Shown piece by piece: positions 25,684 through 34,519 of a DNA stretch of 48,837 nucleotides. The stretch is from an uncultured Bacteroidota bacterium (lineage in GTDB: Bacteria; Bacteroidota; Bacteroidia; UKL13-3). Positions within the stretch are counted from its first letter, which is position 1, and every line of letters starts with the position of its first letter. Position numbers and translations under genes: made by a program. Under the pieces are notes generated by a model. It was not told the DNA's origin, ran no database searches, and saw only the letters and a program-made list of their open reading frames with translations. Location of the stretch: assembly GCA_903883965.1 (NCBI GenBank), contig CAISCU010000026.1, positions 1 through 48,837 of the forward strand. Reading direction: 5' to 3'.

Positions 25684-26307
25684 TCAGTGTTTTAAATACT
25701 GAGTTTGCGTTTTTTTAAATTTTTCCAATTTGGGTTGAATCACAAATTTACAATAAGGTTGGCTACTGTTGTTATTGAAATAATTTTGATGGTAATTTTC
25801 TGCCTTGTAAAATGGAGCCATCTCTCTGATATTGGTAACAATTGGGTTTTTAAATTGATGAGAAGCATTGAGTTCATCTTTCAGTGATTGTGCCAATTTT
25901 AATTCATTTTCATTGTTATAAAAAATGACAGATTGGTATTGTGATCCAATATCATTACCTTGTCTGTTTGGCGTAGTTGGGTCATGTATTTGCCAAAAAA
26001 TAAGCAATAAATCGTGTAAAGGAATTTGTTGTGGATTGTAAGTTATTTTACAAACCTCTATGTGGTTGCTATTACCCGAACAAACTTCTTCATATGTTGG
26101 ATTGATACTTTGCCCGCCGGCATAACCACTTTCTACTTTTACAACACCTTTTATTTGCTCATATACTGCCTCAACACACCAGAAGCAGCCAGCACCCAAT
26201 ACGATTGTTTGTAAAGAAGCTTTTTGGTTGTTTTGCATAGCACTAGATTTAATTTGATGATTACCTAACAAAGATAAATGAAGCAAGCAGTTTAAAAGAA
26301 TTTTCAT
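25684..26307 (-). CDS. msrA: peptide-methionine (S)-S-oxide reductase MsrA
   Basis: The protein has 207 residues from the first ATG. The active-site motif GCFWC carries the catalytic Cys41, with Cys44 beside it. Other MsrA blocks are present: ESGYAGG, HIEVCKITYNP, FWQIHDPTTPNRQGNDIGSQY and a C-terminal YCKFVIQPK, whose cysteine can serve as resolving residue. It repairs methionine-S-sulfoxide in proteins. The first 23 residues (MKILLNCLLHLSLLG...) resemble a weak signal peptide, whereas a second ATG at 26238 would give a cytoplasmic form; the choice decides the compartment and is not settled. A consensus promoter for the divergent porin lies just upstream. Confidence 0.93.
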   Translation of the reverse strand: MKILLNCLLHLSLLGNHQIKSSAMQNNQKASLQTIVLGAGCFWCVEAVYEQIKGVVKVESGYAGGQSINPTYEEVCSGNSNHIEVCKITYNPQQIPLHDLLLIFWQIHDPTTPNRQGNDIGSQYQSVIFYNNENELKLAQSLKDELNASHQFKNPIVTNIREMAPFYKAENYHQNYFNNNSSQPYCKFVIQPKLEKFKKTQTQYLKH

Positions 26308-26328
26308 GTATATGATAACAGAATTTTG

Positions 26329-26336
26329 TACATTTG
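26329..26336 (+). promoter_or_regulatory. -7 promoter element of the porin gene
   Basis: TACATTTG is an exact match to TAnnTTTG, 28 bases before the ATG at 26365. A good -33 TTG is not present at the expected distance (near 26307). The predicted leader is about 20 bases. Confidence 0.45.
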
Positions 26337-26364
26337 GTTTGTATAGATATTTAATTTAAAACGT

Positions 26365-27489
26365 ATGAATAAATTTTTTACAGGACTTTTTTTGGGTTTG
26401 TGTAGCATTCAATTTTCCAATGCACAAATTATCAATACGGCTGCTATAGATACCAGCTATGGAGAAACCGATTCTAAATTGAGTATTCATGGTTTCATAG
26501 ATACCTATTACAATTTTGATTTTAACCAGCCAAGTAACTTACAAACCCCATATCAGGTTTCATCTGCAAGGCACAATGAACTCAATATCAATTTGGCTTA
26601 TGCCGATTTTAGATTGCATGGAGAAAATTACCGTGCTTCATTTGTTCCTGCTTTTGGTACTTATATGAACGCCAATTATGCAAATGAGCCTCAAACCTTA
26701 CAAAATCTTTTAGAGGCCAATGCTGGTGTTTTATTAAATAAAGAACGTAAAATATGGCTAGATGCCGGTGTGTTGAATTCTCCTATTACCAATGAATCAC
26801 CTGTGAGTAAAGACCAACTTTTATACTCTCGTTCTATTGGGGCAGAATTTTCTCCTTACTTTGTAACAGGTGCTAGGTTATCTATGCCTTTAGACAATGA
26901 GTGGTCGTCGAGTTTTTATGTATTGAATGGCTGGCAACAAACCATTGCACTCAATTCAGACAAGTCTTATGCACTGCAATTTGAATACAGGCCTTCTAAA
27001 CAGTTATTAGTAGATTTTAATTTGTTTTATGGCAATGCACAAAATACCAATGCTAGAAAAGATTTCAGAAATAGAACCTTCATGGATTGTTATTTTATTT
27101 ATGAAAATATCAATAAAACTCTGGGATTATCTGGAGATATTTATTTGGGTTTCCAAAACACCAAAGATTCATTGGGTATAGAACACCAAGGAAGGTGGTA
27201 CAATGCCAATTTACAAGGAAAAATTGCCATCGACAAAGAGCAATCCGTTGCACTCCGTGCTGAATATTTCAGCGATCCCGATTTAATGGTAGCTAAAGTA
27301 AATACAGGCGCTAACGGGTTTGAAGTTTTTGGTTTAACTGGTTCATACCAATTTAAGAAATTCAAAAACACTGCCTTTAAATTAGAGTTGAAATCATACC
27401 AAGCTAAAGAAGCAATTTTTGTAAATGAACTCAGTCAACCTACTAAATATAGTACCCAATTGGTAGGCAATTTTGCCATTTGGTTTTAA
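26365..27489 (+). CDS. outer membrane beta-barrel porin (OmpL/BBP2-like)
   Basis: The 374-residue protein has a Sec signal peptide (cleavage after SNAQ, residue 21) and a strand-rich mature chain ending in the aromatic motif NFAIWF, as required for barrel assembly. The segment LSIHGFIDTYYNFDFNQPSN and the RHNELNINLAYADFRLHGENY stretch are typical of the putative beta-barrel porin-2 family. It should form a passive channel in the outer membrane. It is monocistronic with its own promoter, and its stop codon directly abuts the stop of the converging flavin reductase gene, leaving no intergenic base. Confidence 0.83.
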   Translation: MNKFFTGLFLGLCSIQFSNAQIINTAAIDTSYGETDSKLSIHGFIDTYYNFDFNQPSNLQTPYQVSSARHNELNINLAYADFRLHGENYRASFVPAFGTYMNANYANEPQTLQNLLEANAGVLLNKERKIWLDAGVLNSPITNESPVSKDQLLYSRSIGAEFSPYFVTGARLSMPLDNEWSSSFYVLNGWQQTIALNSDKSYALQFEYRPSKQLLVDFNLFYGNAQNTNARKDFRNRTFMDCYFIYENINKTLGLSGDIYLGFQNTKDSLGIEHQGRWYNANLQGKIAIDKEQSVALRAEYFSDPDLMVAKVNTGANGFEVFGLTGSYQFKKFKNTAFKLELKSYQAKEAIFVNELSQPTKYSTQLVGNFAIWF

Positions 27490-28119
27490 TTAAATTTGCT
27501 CAGGTTTTTGATCGGGCTTGGCATACTTAAAAGTGGCCTCTTTGCTCAAAGTATAATAGGTGTCTAAGCCATTTACACCAATGCTATTGGCTATACTCAA
27601 ATTAATGCTATAGTCTGGGGTAATGCAGGCTTCATTCTTTATTCTGATTTCTTGAACCTCTCCAATAATTAATTTGGTTTGGTTTGATTGGATAGGAATG
27701 ATTTCGGCTAGTTTTAACCCAATTTGAATTACCGATTCAGCAACATAAGGTGCTTTGATGAGGCTACTGTATTCAGGGGTAAAACCGCAGGCCTCAAATT
27801 CTGAAACCAGGTACCTTGCTGATGTTTGATGTGCTGACGCAATTGCCGTTACAGGCACATGATTGATGGTAAATTCTTGTATAGTTTCTATGTTTACAAA
27901 AGTGTCTCTATTTACATGAGTTGGGCGCATAATAAATCCCATTAAAGCTGGGTCTGCACCAATATGCATAACGGAGTTAAAAATGGCCAAATTGGTAATT
28001 TTATTCTCAGAAATACTTCCAATTAAGTTGGCGGGTCTAATTCCAGCCAATGCATTAATTAAATTGGTTCGGTGTTGTTTGTCAAGTGCAGCGAGTGCTT
28101 CTTTCTGAAATGTTTTCAT
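27490..28119 (-). CDS. flavin reductase-like domain protein
   Basis: This 209-residue protein has the split-barrel FMN-binding fold of the flavin reductase family, with RPANLIGSISENKITNLAIFN near the start and the strand NRDTFVNIETIQEFTINHV. It probably binds FMN and reduces free flavin with NAD(P)H, or acts as a flavoprotein of the same fold. It begins immediately after the stop of the SDR gene (no spacer), so the two are tightly linked. In many marine and freshwater bacteria a similar pair accompanies photolyase genes in a light-responsive cluster; no photolyase is present here. The role is therefore open. Confidence 0.8.
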   Translation of the reverse strand: MKTFQKEALAALDKQHRTNLINALAGIRPANLIGSISENKITNLAIFNSVMHIGADPALMGFIMRPTHVNRDTFVNIETIQEFTINHVPVTAIASAHQTSARYLVSEFEACGFTPEYSSLIKAPYVAESVIQIGLKLAEIIPIQSNQTKLIIGEVQEIRIKNEACITPDYSINLSIANSIGVNGLDTYYTLSKEATFKYAKPDQKPEQI

Positions 28120-28806
28120 TTATCGGATACTGCTTAAACCTCCATCCATAGCAATAATTTGTCCGGTCATCCAATTGTTGTTCATGATTTGAATGGCACA
28201 AGTTGCCAAGTCGTCTGCTGAACCTATATTCTTGAGTGGATGCCTATCTTTAGATGCATTTAATTTTTCTGGGGTATTGATAAATTTTTCACTCAAAGGT
28301 GTTTGAGTAAGAGAAGGAGCTATGGCATTTACCCTAATTTTTGGGGCAAATTCTGCAGCTAAACTTTTGGTTAATCCTTCTAAAGCTGCTTTTGCAGTTG
28401 CAATGCTGCTATGAAAACTCATTCCTGTTTGTGCAGCAACTGAACTAAACAAAACAATTCCAGGCTCGTTGGCCAATTGAAGTTGAGGCAAGTATTGTTT
28501 GATCAGTATGGTTGCACCAACTACATTGAGTACAAAATCGTTGATAAAATCTGAAGGTTTTAAATTTTTAAATGGGCGCAATTGAATGGAACCCGGACAA
28601 TAAAAAATACCCTCAATAGGCCCTTCTAATTCAGGTAAGTTGATTTCTTGTAAACTGAAATCTACTGATACAAATGAAAACAATTCATTTGTTAAGTCAG
28701 GCATATTCCTATTTAAACCAACTACTTGATGCCCTTGCGCTAATAATTTTTTTGTAATTGACAGTCCAATTCCACTTGAACAGCCTGCTACCAAATATTT
28801 TCCCAT
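28120..28806 (-). CDS. short-chain dehydrogenase/reductase lacking the catalytic tyrosine
   Basis: The 228-residue Rossmann protein starts with the cofactor loop GCSSGIG (residues 8-14); the ATG at 28806 is preferred to one six codons upstream because it places this loop at the usual distance. The catalytic serine region (FSSVAAQTG, Ser122) and lysine (Lys139) are present. The Tyr of the YxxxK motif is replaced by Ile135 in HSSIATAK. The C-terminal NAIAPSLTQTPL and MTGQIIAMDGG are standard. This variant belongs to an SDR subgroup that I associate with flavin reductase and photolyase neighbours. It is likely to bind NAD(P)H, but classical dehydrogenase chemistry is doubtful. Confidence 0.82.
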   Translation of the reverse strand: MGKYLVAGCSSGIGLSITKKLLAQGHQVVGLNRNMPDLTNELFSFVSVDFSLQEINLPELEGPIEGIFYCPGSIQLRPFKNLKPSDFINDFVLNVVGATILIKQYLPQLQLANEPGIVLFSSVAAQTGMSFHSSIATAKAALEGLTKSLAAEFAPKIRVNAIAPSLTQTPLSEKFINTPEKLNASKDRHPLKNIGSADDLATCAIQIMNNNWMTGQIIAMDGGLSSIR

Positions 28807-28861
28807 ACATACAAAACCATTCAACTGACTGAATGTTTTAAATGCTTTGAGATACCAAGTT

Positions 28862-29872
28862 TTACTGAGCTTGTTTTTTCAATGCCAAGATGGAGAAATT
28901 GGTAGCTACTTTTTCAATGGTATTAACCAATTTGCCGAGTCCAGTGATTTCCATTTCAACAACATCACCTTCTTGCAACCATTGAGTTTTGTAATTGGGG
29001 TTGTTGAGTAAGCCAGTTCCATTGAGTTCCAAAAAACAGCCAGTACCAACAGTACCTGATCCAATCACATCTCCAGGAAATACATCAACTCCATAGGCGC
29101 ATCTTTCAATGATTTCTGCAAAGGTCCAATCCATGTCTGAAACATTTCCTTCGCTTACCAATATGCCATTTACCCAACATTTCATGTTTAAATTGTAATT
29201 GTTTCCTATATGGTTATTTTTTGCTGGAACCAAGTAAGGAGTCAATTCATCAGGGGTAACAAAATAAGGTCCAATTACTGTAGAAAAGTCTTTTCCTTTA
29301 GCAGGTCCTAGATTCAACAACATTTCTTCCATCTGCAATGTTCTTGCACTCATATCGTTCATGATGGTATAGCCAGCAATGTATTGATCGGCTTCTGCAG
29401 CACTAAAGTTGCGTCCTTTTTTTCCAATAACAACAGCTATCTCCAATTCAAAATCTAATTTTTGAAAATGGTCGGGCATACACTGAATAGGTCCTGGGCC
29501 TTGTATGGCATTGTGATTGGTAAAATAAAAAATAGGATACTGGTCAAATTCAGGAATCATAGGAACACCTCTGTTTCTACGAGCAGCAGCTACATGTTGT
29601 CTGAATGCATACCCATCTCTGCAAGATGTTGGATTTGGAATTGGAGCTTCAATTTGAACGTCATCTATTGCTATTGATGGCACATTTAATTTTCCTGAAA
29701 TCAATTCTTGGTGAATGGCTTTGAGTTCGTTCATGGCAGTTTCGCCAGCTTGAACCAATGCCAATATAGTGGATGGAATTGAAGGGGAAATGTTTTCAAA
29801 AGGCCAAATTGTTTGGTTGTTTAAAATACCAGCTGCGGTTTTTCCTTGGTATGTATACGTAATGAGTTTCAT
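28862..29872 (-). CDS. fumarylacetoacetate hydrolase family protein
   Basis: The 336-residue enzyme has the FAH C-terminal fold. The metal-binding carboxylates appear in FELEIAVVIGKKGR and further in AGYTIMNDMSAR. The segment GKDFSTVIGPY and the closing GDVIGSGTVGTGCFLE are typical. Members cleave C-C bonds of acylpyruvates, such as fumarylacetoacetate in tyrosine breakdown. The ATG at 29872, which follows the SPOR gene stop by one base, gives the conserved start MKLITYTYQG and is chosen over an upstream ATG at 29908. The substrate cannot be fixed; no other tyrosine-pathway gene is nearby. Confidence 0.86.
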   Translation of the reverse strand: MKLITYTYQGKTAAGILNNQTIWPFENISPSIPSTILALVQAGETAMNELKAIHQELISGKLNVPSIAIDDVQIEAPIPNPTSCRDGYAFRQHVAAARRNRGVPMIPEFDQYPIFYFTNHNAIQGPGPIQCMPDHFQKLDFELEIAVVIGKKGRNFSAAEADQYIAGYTIMNDMSARTLQMEEMLLNLGPAKGKDFSTVIGPYFVTPDELTPYLVPAKNNHIGNNYNLNMKCWVNGILVSEGNVSDMDWTFAEIIERCAYGVDVFPGDVIGSGTVGTGCFLELNGTGLLNNPNYKTQWLQEGDVVEMEITGLGKLVNTIEKVATNFSILALKKQAQ

Positions 29873-29873
29873 G

Positions 29874-30266
29874 TTATTTGAGTTGAGGGAAATTGATTTT
29901 ATCGGCAACTAAAATTGCCTGGTTAAATTCTGCGCTTAAATGATTGAATAAATACTGTGCCTCCATTCTGTTTCTAAAATCACCTACTCTCAATTTAAAA
30001 TAGGGTTGCTGGTAAATGAGGTAGGCTGGAACAGTAGGGTAGGCAGCTAAAAATTTTGCTTTCAGTTGGTTTGCATTGTTTCTTTCTGTTCCAGAAAACA
30101 ATTGAATGCGAAAACCATCCATTGAATTTTTTATTTTGTTCAGATTTTTATTTTTTTCAATTAGGCTATCTAAATAGCTATCATTGACAATTTTTAGACT
30201 GCCTTTTTGTGCGTTTGCAATACGAACAATTGATAGAAATAAGAATATAAATAATAAGTACCTCAT
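29874..30266 (-). CDS. exported SPOR-domain protein
   Basis: The 130-residue protein has a Sec signal peptide (MRYLLFIFLFLSIVRIANAQ) and a C-terminal SPOR domain of about 75 residues (GFRIQLFSGTERNNANQLKA, then PYFKLRVGDFRNRMEAQYLF). SPOR domains bind denuded glycan strands of peptidoglycan at division sites. It has no transmembrane anchor after cleavage, so it should be a free periplasmic protein. It sits between deoC (7-base gap) and the FAH gene (1-base gap) in a long leftward series headed by secA. Confidence 0.82.
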   Translation of the reverse strand: MRYLLFIFLFLSIVRIANAQKGSLKIVNDSYLDSLIEKNKNLNKIKNSMDGFRIQLFSGTERNNANQLKAKFLAAYPTVPAYLIYQQPYFKLRVGDFRNRMEAQYLFNHLSAEFNQAILVADKINFPQLK

Positions 30267-30273
30267 TCAATTT

Positions 30274-30954
30274 CTAGTTTTCAATTTCTTCTTCTAAAAT
30301 GGCCATTCCTGCCGAGGTGCCTATTCTGTTTGCACCTGCTTCTAAGAGTTCCTGTACAAACTTTCTATTTTTAATGCCACCTGAAGCTTTGATTTTAACT
30401 CTAGCAGGTAATATTTTTCGCATCATTTTTACCACTTCAACGCTGGCTCCTGATTTGCCATACCCGGTTGATGTTTTCACATAATCTGCTTCACAGTCTA
30501 CACAAATTTTACAAGCCAATTTCAATTCATCTTCGGTAAGGTTGCTAGTTTCTATAATGACTTTACAAATTCTATTTTGTAAATGACAAGCAGTTACCAC
30601 AGATTGAATATCGTTTTGAAGGGTAGAAAGGTCTTTGCTTTTTAAGGCAGCAATGTTCATGACCATGTCTATTTCATCAACACCAGAAGTAATTGCTTTT
30701 TTTACTTCTTCAACCTTACTTGATACAGTATTGTAACCAAAAGGAAATCCTACAACAGTAGCTATTTTAACACTTGAATTGTTTAGTAATTTTCTGGCAT
30801 GTTGCACAAAATATGGAGGCACACAAACCGCAATGAAATTTTGTTCAATTGCTTGTTCGCACAATGTTGTAATCTCTTCAACTGTGCAGTCGGGTCTAAG
30901 CAAAGTATGTTCTATTAATTGAGCCAATACTCTGTTTTCTGCAGGGTTATTCAT
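30274..30954 (-). CDS. deoC: deoxyribose-phosphate aldolase
   Basis: The 226-residue TIM-barrel class I aldolase splits 2-deoxyribose-5-phosphate into glyceraldehyde-3-phosphate and acetaldehyde in nucleoside catabolism. The Schiff-base lysine is Lys160 in DYVKTSTGYG. The proton-relay pair is Asp96 (DEIDMVMN) and Lys189 (KIKASGGI). Length is normal for bacterial DeoC. The gene begins 3 bases after the secA stop and is probably read from the same transcript. No other deoxynucleoside catabolism gene is nearby. Confidence 0.95.
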   Translation of the reverse strand: MNNPAENRVLAQLIEHTLLRPDCTVEEITTLCEQAIEQNFIAVCVPPYFVQHARKLLNNSSVKIATVVGFPFGYNTVSSKVEEVKKAITSGVDEIDMVMNIAALKSKDLSTLQNDIQSVVTACHLQNRICKVIIETSNLTEDELKLACKICVDCEADYVKTSTGYGKSGASVEVVKMMRKILPARVKIKASGGIKNRKFVQELLEAGANRIGTSAGMAILEEEIEN

Positions 30955-30957
30955 TGT

Positions 30958-33900
30958 TTAGTTTGTTAATTCATCTTTACCGTGACACGATTTGTATTTT
31001 TTACCGCTACCACAAGGGCAAGGGTCATTTCGGCCAATTTTTACGACACCTTTAACCTGTTGCACTTTTGGTGTTTCGCTATGCTCCATGGCTTCTTGAT
31101 TTCTTCTTGTAGCTTCACCCAATTCATCTGTTCTAGAGGTTTTTAATTTGCCAGCATCGGTATTTTTAACTTCAACGGCTTGTTTTACCTCACTGGGATC
31201 ATCCATTGGTATAAATGCTTTGTAGAGCATACCCAATGTTTGTTTGTTTACCCCAGAAAGCATGTTATTGAATAATTTAAACGATTCAAGTTTGTAAATT
31301 AACAATGGATCCTTTTGTTCAAATACCGCATTCTGACTGGATTGCTTTAATTCATCCATTTCTCTGAGGTGCTCTTTCCATTCGTTGTCTATGACATATA
31401 AACTTGCAAATTTTTCGAATGTTCTGCTAATTTCTTTGGCTTGAGTTTCATATGCTTTTTTCAAATTAACCGGAATTTGCATATGATGTAAGCCATCAGT
31501 TATAGGAACTGAAATGTTTTCAAATTGTGAACCTTGATTCATGAACACATTTTGTATAACTGGGAAAGATAGTGCAGACATTTCTTCTACTTTTTGCTGG
31601 TAATGTTTAACCAATTCGTTGAACAAACGGTCTACAAGGGCTTCATGTTTTTGGGCAAAGAAATCGGTCTCGTTAATTTGTGTGTCTAATCCAAAAATAC
31701 GTAATAATTCAAAATGGAATTCTCTGAAGTTTTTTTGTTCTCTGTAAATTTCAACCAACTCTTCACAGGTATCAGCTAACATGTTTTGGATGTCTAATTG
31801 CAATTTGTCTCCGTAAAGGGCATTTCTTCTTTTTGCATAGATGACTTCTCTTTGAGAGTTCATTACATCATCGTATTCCAACAACCTTTTACGAATTCCA
31901 AAGTTGTTTTGTTCCACTCTTTTTTGTGCGCGTTCAATATTTTTGGTAATCAAAGAATGTTCAATGTTTTCACCTTCTTTCATGCCAAGCCTGTCCATAA
32001 TTCCAGCTATTCTTTCAGAGCCAAACAAGCGCATTAAATCGTCTTCAAGAGATACATAAAATTTTGATGAGCCCGGATCACCTTGACGTCCAGCCCTACC
32101 TCTCAGCTGTCTATCAACCCTTCTGCTCTCATGTCTTTCAGTACCTATGATGGCAAGCCCACCCACTTCTCTAACTCCTTCTCCTAGCTTGATATCGGTT
32201 CCACGACCTGCCATGTTTGTAGCAATGGTGACAGCACTTTTTTGACCAGCTTCAGCTACAATTTCGGCTTCTCTTTGGTGTTGTTTTGCGTTCAGTACAT
32301 TGTGTTTGATTTTACGCATGGTTAACATCCTGCTCAACAATTCCGATACTTCAACAGAAGTTGTACCAACCAGAACAGGTCTGCCTTGTTCTGTTAATTT
32401 AATAACATCTTCAATAACTGCGTTGAATTTTTCACGTTTGGTTTTATAAATAACATCCTCTTCGTCTTTTCTTGAAATGGCTCTGTTGGTTGGAATTTCT
32501 ACCACATCTAGTTTGTAAATTTCCCAAAACTCACCCGCCTCTGTTACTGCAGTACCGGTCATACCTGCTAGCTTGTGATACATTCTAAAAAAGTTCTGTA
32601 AAGTTACAGTTGCATAGGTTTGTGTAGCGGCTTCAACTTTTACATTTTCTTTTGCTTCAATGGCTTGGTGTAAACCATCACTGTACCTTCTTCCATCTAA
32701 TACACGACCGGTTTGTTCGTCCACAATTTTTACTTTGGCATCTTGAATGATGTATTCAACATCTTTTTCAAACATGCAATAAGCCTTTAGCAATTGGTTC
32801 ACCGTATGTATGCGTTCAGACTTGATTGAGAAATCTAACATCAATTGTTCTTTGTGTTTGATTTTTTCGTCATCAGCAAGAGCGCTTTTTTCTATTTCTG
32901 CAATGGAACTACCTACATCTGGAATGATAAAGAAATGTTGGTCTTCACCTGATGAAGTTATCAGTTCAATTCCTTTTTCAGTTAAATCAACAGAGTTGAT
33001 TTTTTCATCGATCACAAAATACAAATCTGCATCAACCTTGTGCATTTCTTTTTGTTGATCTTGCATGTAGAAGTTCTCAGTTTTGGTAAGCAACTGACGG
33101 GTTCCTGGCTCACTTAAAAATTTAATCAAAGAACTATTTTTAGGTAAACCCCTATAAGCTTGAAGCAATTTAAAGCCACCTTCTTTTTCATTGCCAGCAG
33201 CAATTAGCCTTTTGGCATCTGCCAATGCAGTGTTGATATATGTTTTTTGAATACTTACCAATTTCTCAATTCTCGGTTTGAGTTGGTGAAATTGTTGGTC
33301 ATCTCCTTTAGGTACTGGTCCACTAATAATAAGTGGTGTTCTGGCATCATCAATCAATACAGAATCTACTTCATCAACCATGGCAAAATGGTGTTTACGT
33401 TGCACCAATTCTTGTAAATTGCTTGCCATGTTATCTCTGAGGTAATCAAAGCCAAATTCGTTATTTGTTCCGTAAGTAATGTCTGCTAAATAAGCATTTC
33501 TTCTGGCAGCTGAGTTTGGTTGATGGTAATCAATACAGTCAACTCTTAATCCATGAAATTCAAATATTGGTGCGTTCCATTCGCAGTCTCTTCGAGCCAA
33601 ATAATCATTGACAGTAACAATGTGAACTCCTCTTCCAGCCAAAGCATTTAAGTAAGTTGGTAAGGTAGATACTAGGGTTTTACCTTCACCAGTTGCCATT
33701 TCAGAAATTTGTCCTTTGTGGAGAACCATACCACCAATTAATTGAACATCATAATGAACCATGTTCCAGGTAATGGTATTTCCTGCTGCTTCCCAGCTGT
33801 TGTCCCATATGGCTTGGTCCCCAACAATTTTAACGGCCTTTTTAGACTTGGTATAGGCACTCAATTGTTTGTCCCAATCGGTAGCGTTCACAACCAATTG

Positions 33901-34287
33901 CTTTTGTTCGCTGAACCTGCGTGCTGTTTCTTTAACTACAGCAAATGCTTCAGGGAGAATTTCAAGAAGTACAACCTCTAGTGCAGTATTTGCATCTTTT
34001 TCAAGTTGTTCAATTTGTTTGAACAAGTTGTCTTTTTTATTGAGATCTATGTCTTCTTGATTGGTTTGAAGTTTGAGCTCCTCAATTTCTGTTTGAATTG
34101 AACTCAAATGTTCTTGAATTCTAGCTTTGAAAGCGGTTGTTAGGTTTCTGAGTTGGTCATCGGTTAAACTACTCAATTTCGCATAATGCGCATTGATTTG
34201 CTCAACCATTGGATATAATTCTTTTAAATCTCTGTCCGATTTGCTGCCGAAAATTTTAGTTAAACCTTTGAAAATGTTACCAATCAT
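30958..34287 (-). CDS. secA: preprotein translocase ATPase SecA
   Basis: The 1,109-residue protein drives secretory proteins through SecYEG with ATP. The Walker A motif ATGEGKT lies near residue 200, the DEAD-like VDEVDSVLIDDAR near 303, and helicase motif residues in ATNMAGRGTDIKLG and RRVDRQLRGRAGRQGD further on. The preprotein-binding and helical scaffold regions follow. The C-terminus carries a SEC-C zinc motif (CPCGSGKKYKSCHG) that would bind SecB or ribosomes. The length exceeds that of E. coli SecA by about 200 residues, as is usual in Bacteroidota. It heads a six-gene leftward series with intergenic gaps mostly of 0-7 bases. Confidence 0.98.
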   Translation of the reverse strand: MIGNIFKGLTKIFGSKSDRDLKELYPMVEQINAHYAKLSSLTDDQLRNLTTAFKARIQEHLSSIQTEIEELKLQTNQEDIDLNKKDNLFKQIEQLEKDANTALEVVLLEILPEAFAVVKETARRFSEQKQLVVNATDWDKQLSAYTKSKKAVKIVGDQAIWDNSWEAAGNTITWNMVHYDVQLIGGMVLHKGQISEMATGEGKTLVSTLPTYLNALAGRGVHIVTVNDYLARRDCEWNAPIFEFHGLRVDCIDYHQPNSAARRNAYLADITYGTNNEFGFDYLRDNMASNLQELVQRKHHFAMVDEVDSVLIDDARTPLIISGPVPKGDDQQFHQLKPRIEKLVSIQKTYINTALADAKRLIAAGNEKEGGFKLLQAYRGLPKNSSLIKFLSEPGTRQLLTKTENFYMQDQQKEMHKVDADLYFVIDEKINSVDLTEKGIELITSSGEDQHFFIIPDVGSSIAEIEKSALADDEKIKHKEQLMLDFSIKSERIHTVNQLLKAYCMFEKDVEYIIQDAKVKIVDEQTGRVLDGRRYSDGLHQAIEAKENVKVEAATQTYATVTLQNFFRMYHKLAGMTGTAVTEAGEFWEIYKLDVVEIPTNRAISRKDEEDVIYKTKREKFNAVIEDVIKLTEQGRPVLVGTTSVEVSELLSRMLTMRKIKHNVLNAKQHQREAEIVAEAGQKSAVTIATNMAGRGTDIKLGEGVREVGGLAIIGTERHESRRVDRQLRGRAGRQGDPGSSKFYVSLEDDLMRLFGSERIAGIMDRLGMKEGENIEHSLITKNIERAQKRVEQNNFGIRKRLLEYDDVMNSQREVIYAKRRNALYGDKLQLDIQNMLADTCEELVEIYREQKNFREFHFELLRIFGLDTQINETDFFAQKHEALVDRLFNELVKHYQQKVEEMSALSFPVIQNVFMNQGSQFENISVPITDGLHHMQIPVNLKKAYETQAKEISRTFEKFASLYVIDNEWKEHLREMDELKQSSQNAVFEQKDPLLIYKLESFKLFNNMLSGVNKQTLGMLYKAFIPMDDPSEVKQAVEVKNTDAGKLKTSRTDELGEATRRNQEAMEHSETPKVQQVKGVVKIGRNDPCPCGSGKKYKSCHGKDELTN

Positions 34288-34417
34288 GTTATGCTGTCTT
34301 TAAGTTCTCGTATAGGGTGTAAATTTAAATCTTTTTAGCTGATTCACCTTGTTTGAAGGGCAAAGAAATTTCCTTTTTTATTGCTGAATTTCAAGGCTTT
34401 AATAGAAAAGGATTTTA

Positions 34418-34442
34418 TGCCGTCCTAAAAGTGACAGTTTTG
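34418..34442. repeat. solitary IS3-like terminal inverted repeat
   Basis: The segment starts with TG and contains CGTCCTAAAAGTGACAGT (34421-34438). It resembles the reversed IS end at 191-220, which has CGTCCTA and TGACAGTT separated by a slightly longer stretch. No transposase and no matching second end are present near it. It lies in the 232-base spacer upstream of secA. It may be the scar of a lost element or a small non-autonomous remnant; the match is short and imperfect. Confidence 0.45.
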
Positions 34443-34471
34443 CTTAAGAATGGCATGAATCAAGCCAATTC

Positions 34472-34492
34472 AAAAAAGAGGTCAAAATGACC
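34472..34492 (-). terminator. terminator-like hairpin downstream of the proS pair
   Basis: Reading leftward, GGTCA-TTT-TGACC (34492-34480) forms a short 5-bp stem followed closely by a T-run (34477-34472). It lies 28 bases beyond the stop of the gene ending at 34520 and could end that transcript before secA. The stem is short, so it may be weak or may instead be a protein-binding palindrome. The rest of the 34288-34519 spacer shows only the IS-like repeat and no clear secA promoter. Confidence 0.4.
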
Positions 34493-34519
34493 GAAAATAA
34501 TGCTTAAAAGAAAAAGGTT

